A DNA stretch of 64,000 bases, taken from the NCBI RefSeq assembly GCF_025264665.1, contig NZ_CP073697.1, forward strand, positions 248,001 to 312,000, read 5' to 3'. This document shows positions 50,869-60,391 of this stretch, in pieces. The DNA comes from Edaphobacter flagellatus. Its GTDB lineage: Bacteria; Acidobacteriota; Terriglobia; Terriglobales; Acidobacteriaceae. The translations under genes and the position numbers were made by a program. Numbering within the stretch: the first letter of the stretch is position 1; the number at the start of each line of letters is the position of its first letter. The notes under the pieces were generated by a model. That model had not been told where the DNA came from and searched no databases. It saw only the letters and a list, made by a program, of their open reading frames with translations.

Positions 50869-52632
50869 ATGACTTCTTCCTTACACCCAACCAAATCGAC
50901 CCAACGCTGCATTCATCTGGCGCTGTTTCTCTCCGCGCTGCTTCCTTTCACAGCCGGATGCACCAAAGCCACAGGACACGCACAAGTGCCTGCTCCTCGC
51001 CCTGTACAGAACGGAAAGATTGAACCTATCCCGCAGACCGCTCCTTCGTCGTCACCAGCGCAGGTCTCCTCAGCCTTCGGCGATCGGATTCGAGAGATCA
51101 TTGCCGCAGGCAAATTCGAATCGATGCAGCAGCCGAACTTTACCGACTATAAAGAACACCTGGCGACGATCTATCGAAACTCTGGATACACTCCACTCTG
51201 GCTGCGCAGCGACGGAATCAGCCCCGAAGGCAAAGGCATCATCGAAGCACTCGAGGCCAGCGAGCAGAAGGGACTCTCTCCCGCCGACTATGACGCAACC
51301 AGGTGGTCAGCGAGGCTGGATGCTCTCAAAGGTGCAAGTGACGCGCAGAAGGCAGAGTTCGATGTCGTCCTCACGGTAACAGCCATGCGCTATGTCTCCG
51401 ACCTGCACATCGGCCGGGTCAATCCAAAACACTTCAAGTTCGGCATCGATGCTGCTGCTAAAAAGTACGACCTGCCACAGTTCTTCGCGCAGCAGCTATT
51501 GAATGCCGCCGATGTGAAGAATGCTCTCGACAAAATCGAACCGCCATTCGACGGCTACCGCCAGACCGAAGCCGCATTCGTCCACTACCAGAAACTCGCC
51601 GCTGCCGGTGACGGCCCTGCTGTTCCTCAAGTCAGCAAAACCATAAAGCCCGGTGATGACTATCCCGGCGTTCCGCAACTCGTAGCACGTCTGCGCTTGC
51701 TCGGCGACATGCCCGCAGGTGGAGAGCTTGATAATTACGACGCAGCCGTAGCCGAGGGAGTCAAACACTTCCAGATGCGCCACGGCCTGACTCCAGACGG
51801 CACGCTCACCGCAGCAACCGTCCGCGCTCTCAACGTTCCTCTTTTATCGCGTGTGCGCCAGCTTGCCGATGCTCTTGAGCGTTGGCGTTGGATGCCGCCA
51901 GAATTTCCGCAGCCCCCCGTCGTCGTCAACATTCCTGAGTTTCGTCTTCGCGCCTTTGAGCCGGAGCAAAAAGTTGGCCTCGCGATGAATGTCGTCGTGG
52001 GCAAAGCAGCCCCAACGCAAACACCCGTCTTCACTGACGACATCCAATACATCATTTTTCGGCCCTATTGGTATGTGCCTCGCAGCATTGTGCGATCCTC
52101 CGTGATCCCCGGTATAAATCGGAGTGGACGCGCCTATCTCTCCAAAGAGAACTTCGAAATCGTGGGAGCTCCTGCCGGTGCCAGTACAGCTGATCTCGTT
52201 GCAGGGCTCCGCAGCGGCAAGTACGGTGCGCGCCAGAAGCCCGGCCCAAAGAACTCACTCGGACTCATCAAGTTCATCTTCCCTAACTCGAACAACGTCT
52301 ACCTGCACAGCACCCCCGCAGTCCAACTCTTCTCGCAGTCGCGCCGCGACTTCAGCCACGGCTGCATCCGTCTGGAACACCCCGCTGAACTGGCTTCCTT
52401 CCTGCTGCGCAATCAGGACGGAGGCAAGTGGACAACCGAAGCAGTGCAAAAAGCGATGGACGCCGGCCCCGACAACCGCCAGGTCAATCTCGTAACCGAA
52501 ATCCCCGTACTTCTGCTATATGTAACCGCTGTTCCGGATGAAGACGGCACCGTCCACTTCTTCGACGACATCTACGGACACGACAAGAAGCTGGACGCCG
52601 TCCTGGCCAAAGGGCCACCCTACCCCTGGTGA
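50869..52632 (+). CDS. L,D-transpeptidase YcbB/LdtD-like lipoprotein
   Basis: A 587-aa enzyme forming 3-3 peptidoglycan crosslinks. ATG 50869 begins a lipoprotein signal ending LLPFTAGC; an ATG at 50854 is an alternative that overlaps the preceding gene. A scaffold domain with TLWLRSDGISPEGK follows, then a peptidoglycan-binding domain (FQMRHGLTPDGTLTAATVRALN), and the YkuD catalytic domain with HSTPAVQLFSQSRRDFSHGCIRLEHP (His, Ser-His-Gly-Cys). It overlaps by 13 bases, in convergent orientation, with the next sigma-factor gene. Confidence 0.93.
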   Translation: MTSSLHPTKSTQRCIHLALFLSALLPFTAGCTKATGHAQVPAPRPVQNGKIEPIPQTAPSSSPAQVSSAFGDRIREIIAAGKFESMQQPNFTDYKEHLATIYRNSGYTPLWLRSDGISPEGKGIIEALEASEQKGLSPADYDATRWSARLDALKGASDAQKAEFDVVLTVTAMRYVSDLHIGRVNPKHFKFGIDAAAKKYDLPQFFAQQLLNAADVKNALDKIEPPFDGYRQTEAAFVHYQKLAAAGDGPAVPQVSKTIKPGDDYPGVPQLVARLRLLGDMPAGGELDNYDAAVAEGVKHFQMRHGLTPDGTLTAATVRALNVPLLSRVRQLADALERWRWMPPEFPQPPVVVNIPEFRLRAFEPEQKVGLAMNVVVGKAAPTQTPVFTDDIQYIIFRPYWYVPRSIVRSSVIPGINRSGRAYLSKENFEIVGAPAGASTADLVAGLRSGKYGARQKPGPKNSLGLIKFIFPNSNNVYLHSTPAVQLFSQSRRDFSHGCIRLEHPAELASFLLRNQDGGKWTTEAVQKAMDAGPDNRQVNLVTEIPVLLLYVTAVPDEDGTVHFFDDIYGHDKKLDAVLAKGPPYPW

Positions 52633-53207
52633 GTCGCAGCCTTCGTCCCGCATGTACAGTCAAGACACCCAGCCCCGGCACAACTTCCACACGTGTGCCG
52701 AAGACTCTTCTCCAACGCCTTCCGCGCGCGATGGGCGCGTACAGCAGCATTGCCGTTCGTAATCCCGTTCCGCCGCGCAAAGGTATCAAGCGAATCGACT
52801 GCGTCGCTCAACTCTACCTCTCGAAGCACCGCCGCATAGGCAGGATTCAGAGTATCGATCGCCCTCTGCATGCACGAGCATATATTCGGCTTGTCTTCTG
52901 CAGCCGTTGCAGGAGCATCCATTTCTTCCTCAAGCGCAGTCATCACCCGGCCTTCCACTGCACGGTGCCGGTAGTAGTCGATCACAGCATTTCGCAGAAT
53001 GCGATAGAACCATGCATCCGCAGACTCTACACTGCGTAAGGATTCTCCCTGCACCACAGCGCGTGCATACGCTGCCTGAAGAATGTCCTCAGCCGCCTGT
53101 CTGTCCAGCACTCTCCGCTCGACGAAGCGAAGGAACTGCTCGTGCCGTGCACTCAAGCCAGCTATCGGATCAGCTTCCGCCGCACTCGTTTTCACCAAAA
53201 CTTCCAT
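52620..53207 (-). CDS. ECF sigma factor with CxC linker and Cys-rich tail (CorE/ECF44-like)
   Basis: A 195-aa sigma factor. Region 2 (FVERRVLDRQAAEDILQAAYARAVV and DAWFYRILRNAVIDYYRHRAVE) and region 4 (LNPAYAAVLREVELSD...NAAVRAHRARKALEKSL) are clear. The linker holds C110-x-C112. A C-terminal cysteine-rich domain has C173, C176, C181, C184 and C186 (HTCGSCAGAGCLDCTC). This combination is the signature of CorE-type (ECF44) factors, which bind copper or cadmium directly and need no anti-sigma protein; none is encoded nearby. The target genes are not visible. Its 3' end overlaps the transpeptidase gene by 13 bases, tail to tail. Confidence 0.85.
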   Translation of the reverse strand: MEVLVKTSAAEADPIAGLSARHEQFLRFVERRVLDRQAAEDILQAAYARAVVQGESLRSVESADAWFYRILRNAVIDYYRHRAVEGRVMTALEEEMDAPATAAEDKPNICSCMQRAIDTLNPAYAAVLREVELSDAVDSLDTFARRNGITNGNAAVRAHRARKALEKSLRHTCGSCAGAGCLDCTCGTKAATHQG

Positions 53208-53250
53208 TCCTATTCAGGATGCGCGAAAGCACGAAAAGTACCAGCGAAGA

Positions 53251-53961
53251 CTAGAAGTGCAGCAGTAGGTCGCTAAAAGATTCCAATTGCAGCAGCTGCC
53301 GACCCTGCGGTGGTTCACTCACCGTCTCATGCTCCAGAACCCACGTAAATGCATGAGGGATAAAGACTGCATGCAGCCCCGCGTTCAAGGCTGGATTGAT
53401 ATCCGACTTCGGGCTGTTGCCTATCATCCATGTACAGTCAGCCTCACATCCATGATTTAGCGATAGCGCCTGATACGCCTCGTTATGCTTCTCCGGCAGC
53501 ACCTCAACAGCGGAAAAATTCCGCGCCAGCCCCGAGCGCTCCAACTTGCTGGTCTGCTCGGCATAGTTCCCCTTCGTCACCAGAATCAGCCGATGCCGCG
53601 CCGACAGATCCTCAAGCGTCTCAGCAACGCGCGGAAGCAACTCAATCTCCTTCTGCGCAATGCTGTCAGCAAAACTGTCGATGCGCCGCCTCTGTTCTAC
53701 CGTGAGAGAAGTATTCGCCAACTGCTCGTAACAATCCTCCAGCGAGCGGCGAAAGCTCGCCAGGCCATATCCATGGGCGGCAATCGTCGCATGTTCGCAG
53801 CGGTTCAGATGCTCGCGAACCTCAGCCGGAGTATGAACTTGATGGTCGAGATACGAGATAAACGAGGCGATCGCCTGCTCAAAATAGACATTGTTCTCCC
53901 ACAACGTATCGTCGGCATCGATCAACAATGTCTGTCTGGATCTGTATAGCGGGGAAGGCAT
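53251..53961 (-). CDS. HAD-superfamily hydrolase (YjjG/phosphatase-like)
   Basis: A 236-aa HAD-IA phosphatase. Motif I is LLIDADDTLWENN (nucleophile and acid Asp), motif II is ILVTKGNYAEQ (Thr), motif III Lys lies in EVLPEKHNEAY, and motif IV is WMIGNSPKSDINPALNAG. The helical cap lies between residues ~20 and ~95. The substrate is unknown; relatives include nucleotidases and sugar-phosphate phosphatases. It lies 43 bases upstream of the sigma-factor gene on the same strand. Confidence 0.85.
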   Translation of the reverse strand: MPSPLYRSRQTLLIDADDTLWENNVYFEQAIASFISYLDHQVHTPAEVREHLNRCEHATIAAHGYGLASFRRSLEDCYEQLANTSLTVEQRRRIDSFADSIAQKEIELLPRVAETLEDLSARHRLILVTKGNYAEQTSKLERSGLARNFSAVEVLPEKHNEAYQALSLNHGCEADCTWMIGNSPKSDINPALNAGLHAVFIPHAFTWVLEHETVSEPPQGRQLLQLESFSDLLLHF

Positions 53962-54116
53962 AAGAGGATAGTTACAAACTGATTATATGACCGTCTTGGT
54001 GACTCGGTAACACGACTAAGGTGGCATGTCGCTACCGGGTAACCCGCCTCTATGATGAGCCTCAGAGAGATAGCGCCGGCGGAACGTACTCGGCACATTT
54101 TGAAAGAGTTCTGCGA

Positions 54117-57100
54117 ATGACACCAGAAGTGGGCCAGATGTTCGGGCCGTATGAAATTCTTGGCCGCGTCGGCAGCGGCGGCATGGGACTCGTTTTTCGT
54201 GCCTGGGATGAACGCCTCCATCGCGAGGTCGCCATTAAGCTCGTGCGCGACAGCTACCACGTGCCCGGCATGCGCGAGCGATTCCTTCAGGAAGCACGCG
54301 CAGCCTCGCGTCTCAACCACCCCAACATCTGCACCATCTTCGATATCGGCGAGCAGGACGGCACTCCCTACCTCGTCATGGAGCTGCTCGAAGGCGAGAC
54401 CCTCAAAGAGCGCATCGCCCACCGGGCCCTTTCCTCTGAAGAAATCGTCACCTATGCCCGCGAAGTCTCCGATGCCCTCGCCGCCGCGCACGCCAAAGGC
54501 ATCGTGCACCGCGATATCAAGCCGGCCAATATCTTCCTCGTCAAAAAAAATGGAAGCCCAACCCAGGCAAAGGTTCTCGATTTCGGTCTGGCCAAGGTCG
54601 GCCGACCCGCCATACGCACCATCCGGCCCATGCTCACCGAAGGAGACCCCGGCCGCCACATGGACGATGACCTCTCGCACCTGAGCCTCACCGTCGAAGG
54701 CGTCACCGTTGGCACCGTCTCCTATATGTCGCCCGAGCAGGCACGCGGGCATGTTCTTGATGCTCGCTCCGACCTCTTCTCTCTTGGCGTCGTCATGTAC
54801 GAGATGGCCACACGCCATACGCCTTTCAGCGGAACCAACAGCACGCAGGTCTTCGTGCAGATCCTCGAGCACGACCCTGAGCCCGTCCGCAATTGGAACG
54901 ATTCCATCTCGCGCGATCTCGAGCGTGTCATCCTCAAGCTCCTCTCAAAAGACAAGAGAAAGCGATACCAGACCGCCCGCGAACTGAGCGCAACTTTGGA
55001 ACGCCTCTCTGGCAGAATGACCAAAGGAACCTGGTTGAAGAAGGGGCTTCCCGCTCCTGTGCCCATCGTTCCGTCCTTCGAGCCGGTTGCGCGCAATCGC
55101 CGTCGCGTACGACGTGATAGTGGACCAGAAATCATTGCCGTACCCCGCGATCCCAAACCCAGCTCAGGCGGCATCTTTATCAAGCCGCTTCGCATTCAGC
55201 CGCAGGATCTGCCTCCACGTCAGGCAATAACCGCGGCTGCGGCTACGACCGCCGTATTGGCTACGGGAAGCTCCTCCGTCAGCCACGCAAACGACGCATC
55301 GTCGAGTAACGAATCGTCTGCCCTGTCGCGCTCCGCCTCAGGCATGACGCAATTCGAGTTTGGCCTAGGTGAAAGCCCTTTTCCTGAGCATGAACCCTCC
55401 CACGCTGCCGAGAGCGTCGCCGCTTCAAAGCGATGGATGCCAAAGGCAGCTGCCGTGGTTATCGCCATCGCACTTGCAGTAGCAGGCATGGCCGTCATAC
55501 GAGAAGTCCATCTAAGCTCGGCTGCCTTGGGCCCTAAAGACGCATTGCTGCTAACACCGCTTCAGGACAAAACCGGAGAATCGCTAGGCGGTCCCGTCCT
55601 TGAAGGGCTTGAACTTTCTCTCGCGCAATCTCCCACTCTTAGCCTGCAGGGCGAAGAAGCCTACCAGGCAGGACTACGCAGTATCGCGTTGGAGGCCAAC
55701 AGCGCGTCGGCTGAAAAAACATCCCCACGCATCGTTGCGCAAAGAACAGGCGCGAAGGCCTATCTCTATGGCGAAATCGCGCACAGCCAGCAGGGCTCGC
55801 CATACATCATCCGCATCGATGCGCTCCGTTCCGACTCCAACGACAGATTGCTCAGCATCACCGAGCAGGCTGGTTCGCAGAATGAGATACCGGCTGCAAT
55901 CGATCGCCTTGCACACAAGCTCCGTTCCGAATTCGGTGAGAGTAAAGCATCCATCGCCGACTCCAGCGAGCCTCTCAGCCGTCAGGCCTCCGCAAACATG
56001 GCCGCACTCAAGGCATACTCCGGCGCCGACACCGATTTCGAAGCCGGCCGTACTCTCGATGCCCTCGCCGCATACCGGCAGGCAGCTGCATCCGACGATC
56101 AGTTCGCACAGGCTCATCTAAAGCTGGCGTGGCTCTATCAGGCACAACACGCCGAAGTCGCTGCCGCGGATGAAGCAAAGCGGGCACAGGCCGCTGCACG
56201 AAGCGGAGACCAGCATCTTCGTCTTCTTACCCGGTTCTGCTACGAAATGCTGGCTACTGGAGACTACACGCGTGCCACCTCAACAATCCGCCAGTACAAC
56301 AGCCATTATCCGGGCGATGTCGACGGCTTGATCGCACTGGCCCGCGTCCTGCATGCGCAGGGGCACTACGTCGAAGCTCTGCTCGCCGCGCAGCAGGCAT
56401 ACAACACGGATCCAACCCGCGCCGATGCGTATGCCGAAGCCGAGCAGGCGATGATCGGCCTCGACCGCTATAACGATGCGCTGAAGCTCGAAGCGAAAGC
56501 TACACAGCTTGGAGTCCTCTCCAATCGCATCGGCCTCATCGCCGCCTATCTCTCGCGCGGAAATAACACTGCGCTCGAAAAAGAGGATGTGGCCGCGAGT
56601 TCAACCTCTCGACCAGCAACTCCTGCGAGCCTCGCCGACTACGCATTTTATCTCGATAATCGGGGCGACCTGAGCGCAGCAGAGCAGCGATGGACAAGAG
56701 CTGCAGCCATGGCCGCTACGATTCCCGGCCTCTCTTCCGCAAGCGCCTCCATGTTGACGCAGGCTGCGCTCAACCGCGCACTTGCCAGCCGTTGCAACGA
56801 CGCGATGCCTCTGCTGCAGATGGCCCATTCGCTCCCTCAAGGACCAATCACCATCTTCCGCAACGGTATGACGAACGCACTCTGCAGCAAACAGGCCGCT
56901 GTCGAACAAGCCAAGGCCGCCCTCGCAAACCTTCGCTCTAACGGCTTCGCCGGGCTTGCCTATGGCCCTCTCGAGCTTCAGGCCGCCGTCGATCTCTCCA
57001 GCAAAAACTACGCACAGGCCATTCAGACACTGGAAGAGATCGACGCGCAAAACGATCCCGCCCTGTTGCCCTATCTTCTTCAGCTCGGCTATGCGTCATC

Positions 57101-57245
57101 AGGCAAGCCGCAACAGGCCGCCGACAATCTGCGCGCCATCACAGAACATCGCGGTGCTGTCTATCTCTCAGGAGTCAGCCTCTACTCGCAGTCGCTTGCT
57201 GCTCTGCAGAAGCAATCTGCACTCGTAGCAACGCTACGCCACTAA
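54117..57245 (+). CDS. Receptor-type Ser/Thr protein kinase with extracytoplasmic TPR region
   Basis: A 1042-aa Hanks-type kinase. The N-terminal kinase domain has GRVGSGGMG (P-loop), K41 in VAIKL, E59, HRDIKPAN (131-138), DFG (155-157), and a long activation loop ending SYMSPEQARG. A proline/basic linker follows. A single membrane helix (AAAVVIAIALAVAGMAVI) near residue 450 precedes a ~550-residue periplasmic part of alpha-helical TPR-like repeats (LDALAAYRQAAASDDQFAQAHLKLAWLYQAQ; HYVEALLAAQQAYNTDPTRADAYAEAEQAMIGL). The ATG at 54117 was preferred over a GTG 32 codons upstream. It senses unknown signals. The stop overlaps the uvrC stop. Confidence 0.92.
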   Translation: MTPEVGQMFGPYEILGRVGSGGMGLVFRAWDERLHREVAIKLVRDSYHVPGMRERFLQEARAASRLNHPNICTIFDIGEQDGTPYLVMELLEGETLKERIAHRALSSEEIVTYAREVSDALAAAHAKGIVHRDIKPANIFLVKKNGSPTQAKVLDFGLAKVGRPAIRTIRPMLTEGDPGRHMDDDLSHLSLTVEGVTVGTVSYMSPEQARGHVLDARSDLFSLGVVMYEMATRHTPFSGTNSTQVFVQILEHDPEPVRNWNDSISRDLERVILKLLSKDKRKRYQTARELSATLERLSGRMTKGTWLKKGLPAPVPIVPSFEPVARNRRRVRRDSGPEIIAVPRDPKPSSGGIFIKPLRIQPQDLPPRQAITAAAATTAVLATGSSSVSHANDASSSNESSALSRSASGMTQFEFGLGESPFPEHEPSHAAESVAASKRWMPKAAAVVIAIALAVAGMAVIREVHLSSAALGPKDALLLTPLQDKTGESLGGPVLEGLELSLAQSPTLSLQGEEAYQAGLRSIALEANSASAEKTSPRIVAQRTGAKAYLYGEIAHSQQGSPYIIRIDALRSDSNDRLLSITEQAGSQNEIPAAIDRLAHKLRSEFGESKASIADSSEPLSRQASANMAALKAYSGADTDFEAGRTLDALAAYRQAAASDDQFAQAHLKLAWLYQAQHAEVAAADEAKRAQAAARSGDQHLRLLTRFCYEMLATGDYTRATSTIRQYNSHYPGDVDGLIALARVLHAQGHYVEALLAAQQAYNTDPTRADAYAEAEQAMIGLDRYNDALKLEAKATQLGVLSNRIGLIAAYLSRGNNTALEKEDVAASSTSRPATPASLADYAFYLDNRGDLSAAEQRWTRAAAMAATIPGLSSASASMLTQAALNRALASRCNDAMPLLQMAHSLPQGPITIFRNGMTNALCSKQAAVEQAKAALANLRSNGFAGLAYGPLELQAAVDLSSKNYAQAIQTLEEIDAQNDPALLPYLLQLGYASSGKPQQAADNLRAITEHRGAVYLSGVSLYSQSLAALQKQSALVATLRH

Positions 57246-59215
57246 TCCTTCGGCTGCAGAACAGGCAGAGTGGCCTCCGCAGCAAAGTAATCGCGAATCC
57301 TCTGTGCCGTAGCTGTATTGACCACCGCCGTCAGCGCATCCGGCGTCGCCTGCCGAATCCCACGCAGGCTGCCAAAATGCTCCAACAGTCTCTGTCTCGT
57401 CCGCGGCCCCACCCCCGGAATCGCCAGCAGCTCCGAGTCACGATCTCTCATCTCGCGCCGCTTGCGATGGTACGAGATCGCAAACCGATGACTCTCGTCT
57501 CGTATCTTCTGCACCAGATGCAGCACAGGTGACCTTCGGTCCAGCACCACGGGATCGCTCTCCTGTCCGTGGACATAGATCACCTCTTCCTTCTTCGCAA
57601 TCGAAGCCAGCGGCTGCAGCGTAATCCCAAGCTCATTCAAAGCATCGGCAGCGGCATGCAGTTGCCCCAGACCACCGTCGATCAGAATCAGCGAAGGAAA
57701 CGGCCTCTTCTCCTCCAGCAGTTTCTTGTACCGACGATGAATAATCTCGCGCATCGAAGCAAAATCATCCACTCCCGTCACCGTGCGCACCTGAAACTTG
57801 CGATACTCCGACTTTTTCATCGCGCCGTCTTCCCACACCACCATCGACGCGACCGTCTCTGCTCCCTGTATATGCGAGATATCGAAACACTCAATCCTCT
57901 TCGGCACTTCCTCCAGCATCAACGCATCCTGCAGCGCCTCAGCAATCGCCTTCTGCGAAGGCAACAGCACGCGGAACCGTTGGTCGAAAGACTGCTTTGC
58001 GTTCTGGCACACAAGATCCACCAGCGAACGCTTCTCTCCTCGCTGCGGCGCTAGAATCTCCACGCGATGCCCCGTCCGTCCCGCCAGCATATCGGCCAGC
58101 ACCGCGCGATCCGCAAAATCCACCGGAACCAGCACCGAGCGCGGCACATATCCCTGGTCCAGATAAAGCTGCTTCAGCAACGCCGAAAAGAATGCTGCAG
58201 GACTGAACGGCGCTCCAGGCTCCGTTACCGCCGCATGCTGCACCGTCGTGCTCCCTTCACCCACCTCAGGCGCGGATGCCGTCGGCGTCGGCTCCAGTCG
58301 CTGCAGATTATCCGTATCCTCTACCTCATCCGCATCGCCGAAGGTCGTCAAATCCGGCAGGTCCTCCCAAAAGAACTCGCGCCGGTCCACAATCTTTCCC
58401 GAACGCATGTGGAACAGATTCACAGCCAGCATCTCGTTTTCATAATGAAAGCCGAAGACGTCTGCATCTTCGTTCTCCGCCGTCGCAATCCTCTGCTTAT
58501 CGAGCATCTGATGTACCGTCGATACCTGATCGCGCAGCCGCGCCGCCAGTTCATACTGCTCTGCCTCAGCCGCCTGCTGCATGCGTGCCGTCAGCCTTTG
58601 CTCCAGTTCGCTTGGGCGCCCCTCCAGAAACAGCTGCACATCCCTCACGGCCTGCCGGTACTCCTCTGGAGTCGTAAAACCCTCCACACAAGGCCCCAGG
58701 CAGCGCTTGATGTAATACTGCAGGCACGCACGCGGGTGATAACGCGACAGATCGACCTTGCAACTGGGGATCAGAAAACTCCGATGGATCAGGTCCACCA
58801 GCCTGTACGCCAGGTTCCCCGGGAAATACGGCCCGAAGTATGCGCTGCCATCCTTGCGCAGTCTGCGCGTCACAAAGACCTTCGGATACCGGTCTCCCAT
58901 CGTCAGCTTGATATAGGGATACGTCTTGTCATCGCGCAGCAGAATATTGAATCGTGGCTTGCGCTGCTTGATCAGGTTATTTTCCAGCGCCAGTGCTTCA
59001 TGCTCGTTCGCCACCGTGATGTAGTCCACATCCACGGCCTCGCGCATCAGCGTGCCCGTCTTCGCGTTCGCCTGCGATGCCTCCAGAAAATACGACCTCA
59101 CCCGCGCGCGCAGGTTCTTCGCCTTGCCGACGTAGATCACCTCGCCCTCGGCGTTCTTGTAGAGGTAACAACCGGGGGAGGTAGGGAGGGTTCGAATTTT
59201 CTCGTAAAGATCCAT
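57242..59215 (-). CDS. uvrC: Excinuclease ABC subunit C
   Basis: Makes the dual incisions in nucleotide excision repair. The 657-aa protein has the GIY-YIG nuclease domain (TSPGCYLYKNAEGEVIYVGKAKNLRARVRSYF), a UVR motif (AEQYELAARLRDQVSTV), the RNase H-like C-terminal nuclease (ECFDISHIQGAETVASMVVWEDG, LILIDGGLGQLHAA), and a helix-hairpin-helix pair (LLAIPGVGPRTRQRLLEHFGSL). A ~60-residue acidic insert (EVEDTDNLQRLEPT...) lies mid-protein. ATG 59215 was used; the frame is open upstream to a TTG at 59284. Confidence 0.95.
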   Translation of the reverse strand: MDLYEKIRTLPTSPGCYLYKNAEGEVIYVGKAKNLRARVRSYFLEASQANAKTGTLMREAVDVDYITVANEHEALALENNLIKQRKPRFNILLRDDKTYPYIKLTMGDRYPKVFVTRRLRKDGSAYFGPYFPGNLAYRLVDLIHRSFLIPSCKVDLSRYHPRACLQYYIKRCLGPCVEGFTTPEEYRQAVRDVQLFLEGRPSELEQRLTARMQQAAEAEQYELAARLRDQVSTVHQMLDKQRIATAENEDADVFGFHYENEMLAVNLFHMRSGKIVDRREFFWEDLPDLTTFGDADEVEDTDNLQRLEPTPTASAPEVGEGSTTVQHAAVTEPGAPFSPAAFFSALLKQLYLDQGYVPRSVLVPVDFADRAVLADMLAGRTGHRVEILAPQRGEKRSLVDLVCQNAKQSFDQRFRVLLPSQKAIAEALQDALMLEEVPKRIECFDISHIQGAETVASMVVWEDGAMKKSEYRKFQVRTVTGVDDFASMREIIHRRYKKLLEEKRPFPSLILIDGGLGQLHAAADALNELGITLQPLASIAKKEEVIYVHGQESDPVVLDRRSPVLHLVQKIRDESHRFAISYHRKRREMRDRDSELLAIPGVGPRTRQRLLEHFGSLRGIRQATPDALTAVVNTATAQRIRDYFAAEATLPVLQPKD

Positions 59216-59521
59216 TGGAAGCTGACTTGCTCGAAGCTTTTCTCCCGCAGCGAAGTCCTGCTGCACGAGGGCTTTAGTTACCAAGTGTATTCGTCTTTTC
59301 GTCGCCGGGTTGCCTGAGTAGATTTGACTCTCATCTACAACAAAAGTTCCATATCCTCCCAGATGCCGAAAACCAGCGAAACTGCAAATATCTGCGCCAC
59401 AGTACTCATTCTAAACAGCTTACATTCATTACGGCTTTGGCAATGCAATTGCTTTGTTATCAGCGTAACTGTCAGTAGCAGATGAATTTATACAAATGCT
59501 GCGACAAGAGGAGATAACGCG
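59216..59521. other. Divergent intergenic region between uvrC and the OmpA-like gene
   Basis: A 306-base spacer. GAGGAG near 59508-59513 is the ribosome site of the OmpA-like gene. No LexA-type box (CTGT-N8-ACAG or similar) or other clear operator could be picked out by eye. Confidence 0.4.
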
Positions 59522-60286
59522 ATGAGCTCCACAAGCCTGAATATTGCAAGCAACAAAATGAAATATGGTTCTGCCTGCACCGCTGCGCTCGCAGGTTCGC
59601 TTCTGCTCACTCTTACGATCGGCTGCTCGACCAAGAATTACGTTCGTTCGCAGACGACTCCCGTCATTCAGCAGGCCAATGACCTCGATGCCAAGACCGC
59701 CTCGGATCATCGCAATATCCGCGACACCGACGATCGCGCGCAGAAAGGCATCGCGACCGCACAGGGTGCGGCGGATACCGCCGAACAGCATGCGCAGGCA
59801 GCCGGTCAGTCTGCCTCGACTGCAGGCCAGTCCGCTCAGGAAGCTTACAACCGTGTCGATTCACTGAGCGGCGTCATTGCCAACCTCGACAATTACAAAT
59901 CCATCGCTGACGTCAGCGTGACCTTCGCTTTCGACAAGTCCGTTCTCACGGCCTCTGACAAAAAGACACTCGACGACTTCGCTGCCAGCCTTACCGATAA
60001 GCGCAGCTACATCCTTGCCGTTACTGGTGGAACCGACTCGACCGGCGACGCGAATTACAACTACGGCCTCAGCCAGCGCCGCGCCGACGCTGTCGTCAAC
60101 TATCTGTCCAGCAAGTACAACATCGCTCCGCATAAGTTCTACCTGATCGGCATTGGCAAAGATCAGGAAGTCGCCAGCAACAATACCTCAGCTGGACGCG
60201 CAAAGAATCGCCGCGTCGAGGTGAAGCTCATGACCAACATGGAGCAGCCCAGCTCCCCCAACACAGCAATGAACTCCGCTCACTAA
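59522..60286 (+). CDS. OmpA-family lipoprotein with alanine-rich coiled-coil spacer
   Basis: A 254-aa envelope protein. The N-terminal signal ends in a lipobox (LLLTLTIGCS) at about residue 35. An Ala/Gln/Ser-rich helical spacer follows (residues ~55-105, with AEQHAQAAGQSASTAGQSAQEAY), resembling the Lpp-type or collagen-like tethers. The C-terminal OmpA domain (YILAVTGGTDSTGDANYNYGLSQRRADAVVNYL, FYLIGIGKDQEVA, AKNRRVEVKLM) should bind peptidoglycan. It is a Pal-like outer-membrane anchor. AAGAGGAG precedes the start. Confidence 0.9.
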   Translation: MSSTSLNIASNKMKYGSACTAALAGSLLLTLTIGCSTKNYVRSQTTPVIQQANDLDAKTASDHRNIRDTDDRAQKGIATAQGAADTAEQHAQAAGQSASTAGQSAQEAYNRVDSLSGVIANLDNYKSIADVSVTFAFDKSVLTASDKKTLDDFAASLTDKRSYILAVTGGTDSTGDANYNYGLSQRRADAVVNYLSSKYNIAPHKFYLIGIGKDQEVASNNTSAGRAKNRRVEVKLMTNMEQPSSPNTAMNSAH

Positions 60287-60316
60287 GCTTCAACCATTAC
60301 AGCTCTCCCTAAAACG

Positions 60317-60355
60317 AAAAGCGCCGGACCGCCGTAATCGGTTCGGCGCTTTTTC
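60317..60355. terminator. Rho-independent terminator after the OmpA-like gene
   Basis: AAAAGCGCCGGACC (60317-60330) pairs with GGTTCGGCGCTTTT (60340-60353; one G-T pair) around a 9-base loop, with a T-run after it. It lies 30 bases after the OmpA-like stop. Confidence 0.9.
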
Positions 60356-60391
60356 GTGCTTCGCTCCTCTCCCCTACAATGGCAGCAAGCT

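Noticed and set aside
58067..59317. A 416-aa plus-strand frame opposite uvrC
   Set aside because: Arg/His/Gln-rich antisense translation with no domains; uvrC motifs on the minus strand are unmistakable.
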